The notes under the pieces are model-generated. The model was given only the letters and a program-made list of their open reading frames with translations, was not told the DNA's origin and did not search any database. Positions 9,541 through 18,000 of a stretch of DNA of 64,000 bases are shown here, piece by piece. Source of the DNA: Pseudomonas sp. URMO17WK12:I11 (GTDB lineage Bacteria; Pseudomonadota; Gammaproteobacteria; Pseudomonadales; Pseudomonadaceae); the NCBI RefSeq assembly GCF_007677725.1, contig NZ_VEDF01000002.1, positions 310,001 through 374,000 of the forward strand. Reading direction: 5' to 3'. Position 1 is the stretch's first letter, and the number at the start of each line of letters is the position of its first letter. The position numbers and the translations under genes were made by a program.

Positions 9541-9560
9541 AAGATTTTCCAGCGTCGCAG

Positions 9561-10895
9561 TTACAGGTTGTAACCACGTTCGTTGTGCTGAGCCAGGTCG
9601 AGGCCGACCGACTCTTCTTCCTCGTTGACCCGCAGGCCCATCACCACATCCAGCACCTTGAGGATCACGTAGGTGACGATGGCGGTGTAGACGACGGTGA
9701 AGATCACGCCCTTGGCCTGCACCCAGACTTGGGCACCAATGTCGGTCACTGCGCCGAAGCCGCCCAGCGCCGGGGCTGCGAACACGCCAGTGAGGATGGC
9801 ACCGATGATGCCGCCCACGCCGTGCACACCGAAGGCGTCGAGCGAATCGTCGTAGCCGAGCTTGCGCTTGAGGGTGGTGGCGCAGAAGTAGCAGACCACG
9901 CCCGAAACCAGGCCGATCACCAGCGCGCCCATCGGGCCGACAGTGCCGGCTGCCGGGGTGATGGCGACCAGACCTGCCACCACACCCGAGGCGATGCCCA
10001 GTGCGCTGGGTTTGCCATGGCCGATCCACTCGGCGAACATCCAGCCCAAGGCGGCGGCGGCGGTGGCGATCTGGGTCACCAGCATGGCCATGCCGGCAGT
10101 GCCGTTGGCGGCGGCGGCAGAGCCTGCGTTGAAGCCGAACCAGCCGATCCACAGCATCGCCGCGCCCATCAGGGTGTAACCCAGGTTGTGCGGGGCCATT
10201 GGCGTGGTCGGGTAGCCTTTGCGCTTGCCCAGCACCAGGCAGCAGACCAGACCGGCGATACCGGCGTTGATGTGCACCACGGTGCCGCCCGCGAAGTCGA
10301 GCACGCCCCAGTCCCACATCAGGGCACCGTCACCGCTCCACACCATGTGCGCGATCGGCGCATAGACCAAGGTGAACCAGATACCCATGAAGATCAGCAT
10401 CGCCGAGAACTTCATGCGTTCGGCGAAGGCACCGACGATCAGCGCCGGGGTGATGATGGCGAAGGTCATCTGGAAGGTGATGAACACCGCTTCGGGGAAC
10501 AGCGCGGTGGCGGAGGTCAGGTTCTCGGGGGTCACGCCGCTGAGAAACGCCTTGGAGAAGCCACCGACGAAGGAGTTGAAGTTGAGCACGCCCTTTTCCA
10601 TACCGGTGGTATCGAAAGCCATGGTGTAGCCGTAGACGACCCAGAGAATGCTCATCAGACCGGTGATGGCGAAGCACTGCATCATCACCGACAGGACGTT
10701 CTTGGAGCGCACCATGCCGCCGTAGAACAGGGCCAGGCCTGGAATGGTCATGAACAGCACCAGCGCCGTTGCGGTCAGCATCCAGGCGGTGTCGCCGGAG
10801 TTCAGCGCGGGGGCAGCTGCTTCCTCGGCCAGGGCGAGGCCTGGCATTGCGAGGGACAATAGGGCTCCTAGCCCTGCGATCTTACGCAGAGTCAT
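9561..10895 (-). CDS. amtB: Ammonium transporter AmtB
   Basis: A 444-residue inner-membrane ammonium channel with an N-terminal signal peptide (LSLAMPGLALAEE) and eleven expected membrane helices. Twin pore histidines lie in GGTVVHINAG and FGVHGVGG, with the conserved Asp in VLDFAGG. It moves ammonium into the cell and is blocked by unmodified GlnK. The gene follows glnK by 48 bases on the same strand, the standard glnK-amtB operon, and should be induced under nitrogen limitation from the sigma-54 promoter upstream of glnK. Confidence 0.96.
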   Translation of the reverse strand: MTLRKIAGLGALLSLAMPGLALAEEAAAPALNSGDTAWMLTATALVLFMTIPGLALFYGGMVRSKNVLSVMMQCFAITGLMSILWVVYGYTMAFDTTGMEKGVLNFNSFVGGFSKAFLSGVTPENLTSATALFPEAVFITFQMTFAIITPALIVGAFAERMKFSAMLIFMGIWFTLVYAPIAHMVWSGDGALMWDWGVLDFAGGTVVHINAGIAGLVCCLVLGKRKGYPTTPMAPHNLGYTLMGAAMLWIGWFGFNAGSAAAANGTAGMAMLVTQIATAAAALGWMFAEWIGHGKPSALGIASGVVAGLVAITPAAGTVGPMGALVIGLVSGVVCYFCATTLKRKLGYDDSLDAFGVHGVGGIIGAILTGVFAAPALGGFGAVTDIGAQVWVQAKGVIFTVVYTAIVTYVILKVLDVVMGLRVNEEEESVGLDLAQHNERGYNL

Positions 10896-10943
10896 GTTGT
10901 TTTCTCCTGGGGCGTTGGGTTTGGTGAGGCGTTGTTGCGGCGC

Positions 10944-11486
<543 letters not shown>

Positions 11487-11531
11487 TTAGGCCATTCGAC
11501 GGTGTTTGGCCAGTCGCCAGCATGGAAAAGA

Positions 11532-11581
11532 TGCACAACTTAGGTGCAGCGCCGGGCCGAGCGTTGCGCAATAAGTGTGCA
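11532..11581. promoter_or_regulatory. Two NtrC-type enhancer sites
   Basis: TGCAC-N7-GTGCA at 11532-11548 and TGCGC-N7-GTGCA at 11565-11581 fit the NtrC dyad. Their centres are 33 bp apart (three helical turns) and 80-130 bp upstream of the sigma-54 promoter, the usual enhancer geometry. They also lie just upstream of ubiK on the other strand. Confidence 0.72.
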
Positions 11582-11657
11582 GCGGCGCAGCGCAACGGAT
11601 CCGCTGCCGCGCCATGCTAGACTGCACGCCCATTTCACAACTTATGGACGACCGCCG

Positions 11658-11921
11658 ATGCTCGCGCCCAAAGACTTTCTCGATGCCCTGAGCGACCAAG
11701 CCTCGCGCCTGTTCAGCGGCGACACCGCGCAACCTCGCGCCGAACTGGAAAGCCAGTTCAAGGTGTTGATGCAAGGCGCGTTCAGCAAGCTTGACCTGGT
11801 CAGCCGTGAAGAATTCGACAGCCAGATGGTGGTCCTGGCCCGCACCCGTGCCCGCCTGGAGGCCCTTGAGAAACAAGTGGCCGACCTGGAGGCGCGAATG
11901 GCACCGGCCAGCCGCGACTGA
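11658..11921 (+). CDS. ubiK: Ubiquinone biosynthesis accessory factor UbiK (YqiC/BMFP family)
   Basis: An 87-residue protein of the UbiK/YqiC family. The N-terminal half is an amphipathic membrane-associating region, and the C-terminus is a trimeric coiled coil (LVSREEFDSQMVVLARTRARLEALEKQVADLEARM). In E. coli UbiK interacts with UbiJ and supports aerobic ubiquinone synthesis. The ATG at 11658 has only a weak GGACGA upstream, but gives the family N-terminus (MLAPKDFLDALSDQ). Divergent from glnK. Confidence 0.82.
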   Translation: MLAPKDFLDALSDQASRLFSGDTAQPRAELESQFKVLMQGAFSKLDLVSREEFDSQMVVLARTRARLEALEKQVADLEARMAPASRD

Positions 11922-12020
11922 AAAGCCCTGTCGCACACTTGCCAGGCGCCGCGGCATCCGTCGCACTAAGCTTCGTCGCACCGCAGGAAGCGGTTTCTCC
12001 CCAGCGACAACGGAGCGTCC

Positions 12021-13511
12021 ATGTCACTCGCCCTCGTTCACAGCCGCGCGCAGGTTGGCGTGCAGGCCCCGGCAGTCAGCGTCGAAACGCACCTGGCCAA
12101 CGGCTTGCCCCATCTCACCCTGGTCGGCCTGCCGGAAACCACGGTCAAGGAAAGCAAAGACCGGGTGCGCAGCGCCATCGTCAATTCCGGGTTGAACTAC
12201 CCGCAGCGGCGCATCACCCAGAACCTGGCACCGGCCGACCTGCCCAAGGATGGCGGGCGCTACGACCTGGCCATTGCCTTGGGGATCCTCGCCGCTGACG
12301 CTCAGGTGCCCGTCGCCGCCCTGGCTGAACTGGAATGCCTCGGCGAGCTGGCGTTGTCGGGCAAGTTGCGCCCGGTACAGGGCGTACTGCCAGCCGCACT
12401 GGCGGCCCGCGAGGCCGGCCGGGCACTGGTGGTACCGCGGGAAAACGCCGAAGAGGCCAGCCTGGCCGGCGGGTTGGTGGTGTATGCCGTGGGGCATCTG
12501 CTGGAGCTGGTCGCGCACCTGAACGGTCAGGTGCCATTGCCCCCGTTCGCTGCCAATGGCCTGGTACTGCAGCAGCAGCCCTACCCTGACCTCGGCGAAG
12601 TGCAAGGTCAGGTCGCCGCCAAGCGCGCCTTGCTACTGGCGGCTGCCGGCGCGCATAACCTGCTGTTTACCGGGCCCCCGGGCACTGGCAAGACTCTCCT
12701 GGCCAGCCGCCTGCCCGGCTTGTTGCCGCCACTGGATGAGCACGAAGCACTGGAAGTGGCCGCGATCCAATCGGTCAGTGGCCACACCCCGCTGAGCAGC
12801 TGGCCGCAGCGGCCATTTCGTCATCCCCATCATTCGGCTTCAGGGCCTGCGCTGGTAGGCGGCGGCAGCCGACCCCAGCCGGGCGAGATCACCTTGGCGC
12901 ACCATGGCGTGCTGTTTCTCGATGAGCTGCCTGAATTCGAACGCCGCGTGCTCGAGGTGCTGCGCGAGCCGCTGGAGTCGGGCGAGATCGTGATTGCTCG
13001 GGCGCGCGACAAGGTGCGTTTTCCGGCGCGGTTTCAGCTGGTGGCGGCGATGAACCCATGCCCCTGCGGTTACCTGGGCGACCCAACAGGACGCTGTCGT
13101 TGCAGCACCGAGCAGATCGCCCGCTATCGCAATAAACTGTCAGGTCCTTTGCTCGATCGCATCGACCTGCACCTGACCGTCGCCCGCGAAGCCACCACGC
13201 TCGACCATCAGCCCAGCGGCCAGTCCAGCGCCGAGGTCGCCGCTGAAGTGGCCCAGGCGCGCGACCTGCAACAACGCCGCCAAGGGTGTGCCAACGCGTT
13301 TCTCGACCTGGAAGGCTTGCGTCGTCATTGCGCCCTGGCGGCGGCGGACCAACGCTGGCTGGAAAGCGCCTGCGAGCGCCTGACGCTGTCATTACGCGCC
13401 GCACATCGGCTGTTGAAAGTGGCGCGCACCCTGGCAGATCTGGAAAGAACCGAGCTCATCGGTAAAAGCCACCTGGCCGAGGCCTTGCAGTACCGACCCG
13501 GCAGCGGCTGA
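12021..13511 (+). CDS. comM: YifB/ComM family Mg-chelatase-like AAA+ ATPase
   Basis: A 496-residue AAA+ protein: an N-terminal Lon-like domain (about 1-190), the ATPase core with Walker A GPPGTGKT and Walker B VLFLDELPEF, then the C-terminal Mg-chelatase-like domain with a cysteine cluster CPCGYLGDPTGRCRC. ComM of Vibrio is a branch-migration helicase that promotes recombination of transformed DNA; bacteria without natural competence also carry it. GGAG six bases before ATG 12021. It ends three bases before a convergent response-regulator gene. Confidence 0.9.
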   Translation: MSLALVHSRAQVGVQAPAVSVETHLANGLPHLTLVGLPETTVKESKDRVRSAIVNSGLNYPQRRITQNLAPADLPKDGGRYDLAIALGILAADAQVPVAALAELECLGELALSGKLRPVQGVLPAALAAREAGRALVVPRENAEEASLAGGLVVYAVGHLLELVAHLNGQVPLPPFAANGLVLQQQPYPDLGEVQGQVAAKRALLLAAAGAHNLLFTGPPGTGKTLLASRLPGLLPPLDEHEALEVAAIQSVSGHTPLSSWPQRPFRHPHHSASGPALVGGGSRPQPGEITLAHHGVLFLDELPEFERRVLEVLREPLESGEIVIARARDKVRFPARFQLVAAMNPCPCGYLGDPTGRCRCSTEQIARYRNKLSGPLLDRIDLHLTVAREATTLDHQPSGQSSAEVAAEVAQARDLQQRRQGCANAFLDLEGLRRHCALAAADQRWLESACERLTLSLRAAHRLLKVARTLADLERTELIGKSHLAEALQYRPGSG

Positions 13512-13514
13512 ACG

Positions 13515-13880
13515 CTAGCCGCTGGCCAGTGCCTGTTCCACCAGCTTGAGCAACGCCTCTTCGGTAAAGGGCTTGCCCAGACACGCCAGCGCCCCGTTGC
13601 CCAGCGCCGCGCGGGTTGCCGCTTCGTCCCAATGCGCGGACATGCAGATCACCGGCAGGTGCCAGTTCAGCAATGCCAGCTCACGCTGAACGTCCAGACC
13701 GCTCATGCCGGGCATCTTCCAATCGAGCAGCACGCAGCCGGCCTCTCGGGCTGCCGCCGATTTCAAGAAGGCAGTGCCGGCCGCGAACGCCATGCTGTCA
13801 AAACCGGCAGAGCGCAACAGGTTGGCCAGGCTTTTACGTACAGAAGCATCGTCATCGACGATACATACCGCGCTGCTCAT
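13515..13880 (-). CDS. Receiver-only (CheY-like) response regulator
   Basis: A 121-residue stand-alone receiver domain. The acidic pocket VDDDAS, phosphoacceptor Asp53 in CVLLDWKMPGMSG, Ser81 and Lys103 in LGKPF are all present, so it should be phosphorylatable. There is no output domain. The start overlaps the end of the upstream dual-HTH regulator by four bases (ATGA), so both are one operon, opposite a giant hybrid histidine kinase. It may act as a phosphate sink, a relay intermediate or a protein-binding switch (inference). Confidence 0.85.
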   Translation of the reverse strand: MSSAVCIVDDDASVRKSLANLLRSAGFDSMAFAAGTAFLKSAAAREAGCVLLDWKMPGMSGLDVQRELALLNWHLPVICMSAHWDEAATRAALGNGALACLGKPFTEEALLKLVEQALASG

Positions 13881-14857
13881 GGGCCAGACCGAGCCTCGAC
13901 GATGCTGTGCATGGCCACCAGTTCGAGCAACGAGCGGGACTGCATCTTGTTCATGATGTTCTTCTTGTGCACTTTGGTGGTCACCTCGCTGGTGCCGATC
14001 TCACGGGCGATCTGCTTGTGCGAAAGGCCACCGACCACCAGCGAAAAAACCTGACGCTCACGCTGGGTCAGGCGTTGGTACTTGTCCTCGACCTGGCGCG
14101 CGTTCTGCCATTTGCGACCCTCCTCGACAGCCCGCGTGCGCACTGCGTCCAGCAGTGCCAGCAACTGGTCTTCATCGAACGGCTTGGTCAGAAACTCCAT
14201 GGCGCCAGCGCGCATCGCCTGCACGGTCATGGGAATGGTGCCGAAGCCGGTCATGAACACCACCGGCCAGGGCAGTTGCAAACGGCGCAGCGCCGCTTGC
14301 ACCTCCAGCCCGCTGGTGCCAGGCAAGTGCATGTCCAGCAGCAGGCAGGCATACGGCGTATCGAGGCGGGCCTCGAACAGCTCTTCGGCTCGGGCAAACA
14401 AGCGATGGGGGATGGCCTGCGAGCGCAGCAGACGGCCCAGTGCGTTGCGCACCGAAACATCGTCATCGACCACCAGCACCGGCACCTGGGCGGTGTTGTC
14501 GAGCGTGGCCATGGCGTTGATCAGCGCTGGCTCGGGCAGATGATCCAGGCTAGCCGTCGGCCCTTCCAGGCTGATCTCGGTCGCCAGGCGATAACCCCGG
14601 CGCGGCACGGTCTGGATCAGCGCACGGTTGCCAAAAGCCTTGCGCAGCAATGAGACCTGCACTTGCAGGTTGTTGTCCTCGACCACGGTGCCGGCCCAGA
14701 CCTGGCTGAACAGCTCGTCCTTGTCGACCACCCGCCCCTTGGCCCGGATCAAGGTCGCCAACACTTCGAACGCCCGCCCGCCCAAAGCGATCGGCTTGCC
14801 GTCGAGAAAGGCCTCGCGCCGTTCCAGGGATACCTGGGCATTGCCTAATCGGATCAT
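13877..14857 (-). CDS. Response regulator with two DNA-binding domains (winged helix + REC + LuxR HTH)
   Basis: A 326-residue regulator with an unusual order: residues about 1-95 form an OmpR/CadC-type winged helix (FEVLATLIRAKGRVV, VSLLRKAFGN, VPRRGYRL), residues 126-242 a receiver domain with Asp131-133, phosphoacceptor Asp175 (LLLDMHLPGTSG), Thr203 and Lys225, and residues 262-320 a FixJ/LuxR HTH (LTQRERQVFSLVVGGLSHKQIAREIG). All receiver residues are intact. Start ATG 14857 has a good AGGA site; the frame is open further upstream. It is co-transcribed with the receiver-only gene and divergent from the hybrid kinase, its likely partner. Confidence 0.87.
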   Translation of the reverse strand: MIRLGNAQVSLERREAFLDGKPIALGGRAFEVLATLIRAKGRVVDKDELFSQVWAGTVVEDNNLQVQVSLLRKAFGNRALIQTVPRRGYRLATEISLEGPTASLDHLPEPALINAMATLDNTAQVPVLVVDDDVSVRNALGRLLRSQAIPHRLFARAEELFEARLDTPYACLLLDMHLPGTSGLEVQAALRRLQLPWPVVFMTGFGTIPMTVQAMRAGAMEFLTKPFDEDQLLALLDAVRTRAVEEGRKWQNARQVEDKYQRLTQRERQVFSLVVGGLSHKQIAREIGTSEVTTKVHKKNIMNKMQSRSLLELVAMHSIVEARSGP

Positions 14858-15095
14858 GATTTCCTCGCGCGTGCACAGGCGTTTGTGCAGCCTTGGCAGG
14901 CTAAGGCTGCGAACGCGGACAGACAATTATCCCGAGGGATAGGGGCTAACTGAAACTATACAAGCACCGCTCGTGGGCCCTGGGCGGATAACGGACAACA
15001 GTGTGCCCGTTCCTGCCAAGCAGGCTACAGGCCGCATCGTTGCTGGGCTTGCTGCGTATACTCGGATTTCGAATGTCGCTAGCAGGAGGTGCGTG

Positions 15096-18000
15096 ATGCT
15101 CGATGAGCGCCCCGCCCAGCGCCCGGTCGACTTCGACCAGTCGATCGACGACGCCTGGTTGAATCGTTGCGCCATCACCCAACTGGCCCAGGAAGGCGAG
15201 CTTGCCTACTTTCGCCTGCTCGACCGCGACACCGGGCACAGCTGGATCGCGGTACGCGCGCCGCTCGAGCTACCCGCTGCCTGCCAACGCTTGGAGCGTG
15301 ACTACCGGCTGCAGCTGGACCCACAGTGGGCGGTGCTGCCTTCGGCCTTCGTCCGCTCCGCCGAAGGACCCTTGCTGGTGTACCCGGGCGGTCGCTCGAT
15401 CGCCGACCTGCTCGATCACGGACCCGCCGAGCTGACGCCGTTCTTCGAGATTGCGCTCAACGCAGCCAATGCCCTGGCGCAGGCCCATGCCTGCGGGGTG
15501 TTGCACGGGGCATTGCAGCCACAGCACGTACGCCTGCTGCCCGGCAACCGGGTGCGCCTGGGCTTCTTCCGTGCCGAGCCCCCCGCGCTGCACAGCGGCC
15601 TGGGCAACCTGCTGGGCAATTGGGCTTATCTGGCCCCTGAGCAAGTCTGCCCGCATGGCAACAGCAACGATCAACGCAGCGATATCTACGCCCTAGGCGC
15701 AATCCTTTACCAGCTGTTGCTCGGCGAGCTGCCGCTGGCCGGGCGCGACCCGCAGCACTGGCGGCAGTTGCATGCCGGGGTTCAACCTCGCCAGGCCTGC
15801 GACATCGACAGCCGCGTGCCGCAGCCGCTGAGTCGTATCCTGGCCAAGACCCTGGCCAAGGAGCCGGATGCCCGCTACCAGAGCGCCCGCGCCCTGGCAG
15901 TGGACCTGGCCCACTGCCGTCGGCAATGGGCAGCAGGCAAGCACATTGCCCAGTTCGAGCCCGGCGCAGCCGACCCGGTGTCGCTCGAGCATGAGCGGCT
16001 CTACGGCCGCAGCGCCGAACTGCAGGCCATCGCTCTGTTGCTCAACGGCATGCGCCGCCCGTGCAGGCCTCAAGCGCTGCTGGTCAGCGGTGCCGCTGGC
16101 ATGGGCAAATCGAGCCTGGTAAGCGAGGCCCTGAAAGCCAGCGGCGCCGGCTACTGGGCAATCAGCAAATGTTCGAGCCCAGAACAAGCAGTGCCCTACG
16201 CGCCTTGGGTAGACATCCTCGGTGCGTTGACCACCCAGTTGCTGGCCAAGAACAGCGATGAGCTGGACGAGCTGCGCGCGCAGTTCCTGCAGCGCAGTCA
16301 AGGCCACGGACGGTTGCTGGGCAAGCTGGCAGCCGACCTGCAACTGGTGCTCGGTCCGCTGCCTGATCTAGCGGAACAGCCCTCGCGCCTGGCCTTGCTC
16401 AAGGAGCAGCGCGCCATCGTCGAGTTGCTGCGGATGCTGAGTCGGCCAGGCCAGCCGCTGGTACTGTGTTTCGACGACGTCCACTGGGCGGATGATGCGA
16501 GCCGGCAAGTGCTGGGGCAGCTGTTGGCCGACACACCCGATAATCTGCTGCTGATCCTGATCCAGCGCGACGACGCGCCTGCGGTCGGCGCTGCGCTTGC
16601 CTTGCCAGCAGCGCTGAAGGCCACCGCGCTGAAGCTGCGCCCGCTGAGCGTGGGTGCCGTCACCGAGCTGATCGCCGAGCGCTACCATGTCAGCCCGGAG
16701 CAGGCCAGGCAGGTCGCTGAGCAGGTGCATACCAAGACCGCAGGCAATCCGTTTTTCATTCACCAGATACTCAAAGCCATGGTCGAGGACGGGCTGTTCA
16801 GCTTCGATGCCCAGTCAATGCGCTGGTCGTGGTCCCTGGAGGCGGTGGCGCGGCACCGCTACGCCGATAATGTCGCCGACTTGACCATCGGGCGCATGAC
16901 GCGCTTGCCAGTTGCGCAGCGCGACGTCCTGCGAATCGCCAGCGCCGCAGGCAGCCGCTGCGATGAGCGGCTGCTGCAGCGCTTGCTCGCGGTACCGGTC
17001 GGCGAGCCGCTTAGGGCGCTGATCGACGCAGGCTTTCTGCTGCGAGGACCGAGCGGCCTGGGGTTCGCCCATGAACGCGTGCAGCACGCCGCCTATGCGC
17101 TCACCCCCGCCGAGGCGCGCGCGTCTCTGCACGCGCGTATCGCCCAGGCCATGCTGCAGGTCTGGCGCAGCGGCCTGCAGGACGCACTCTTCGAGCTGGC
17201 CAATCAGCTGCAACGCGTCAGCCCATGCGCGTTTGCCGCGGCCGACAACGAAGCATGCCTGTACCTGTTGCGCGAGGCGGCGCTGCGCTCACGCGACAGC
17301 GGTGCCTATGAGCAGGCCGCAGCTTACCTGCACGCCTGCGAGCAGTTCCTGGCCCACACGAAAAACCCGCAAAGCCACGCCACCCATGGCTTTGCCATGG
17401 CCTGCATAGCCGCCGAATGCACGCTGCAGATGCCCTGCAAGCTCGCCGCCGAGCATGCCTTGATGCGCTGTCGCCTGCGGGCCTGTTCAGCGCTGGAACA
17501 GGCTCAGGTCTGCCGCTTGCAGGCGCGTTTGCATAGCCTGCGCGGCGAATACCAGGAGGCCATCAGCGTTGCTCTCGACGGCCTGATGTTGCTGGGCATT
17601 CAATTGCCGCGCGGCCTCGCCCCGCAGCAAGTCGAGGCCAGTCATGCACGTATCCAGGCCCTGATCGACGAAAAAGGCCGGCACTGCCTGGAGTCATTGC
17701 CGCGCACCGACTCAGAACAGGTGGCGGTCGCGATCGGCTTGCTGGCAACGTTGTCGTCGTCGTTTTTCGTCAAGGACGATATCTGTTTTCTGCACCTGGC
17801 CAAACTGATGGAGCTGTCGCTGCTGCACGGTGTTGCGCCAGGCAGCACCTATGGCATGGCCTGGTATGGGGTGATGGTCGCAGAGCGCTTCGCCGGCTAC
17901 CACGATGGCCACGCCTATTGCCTGGCCGCGCTCAAACTGATCGAGCGCCACGGCCTGGAAACCGACCTCACCAGCGCACTGCTCGCCCTGGAACAGGTCA

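Noticed and set aside
13515..13880. Treating the receiver-only gene as a chemotaxis CheY
   Set aside because: No chemotaxis genes adjoin it and it overlaps the dual-HTH regulator by four bases, so it belongs to that module; the MCP gene is 24 kb away.
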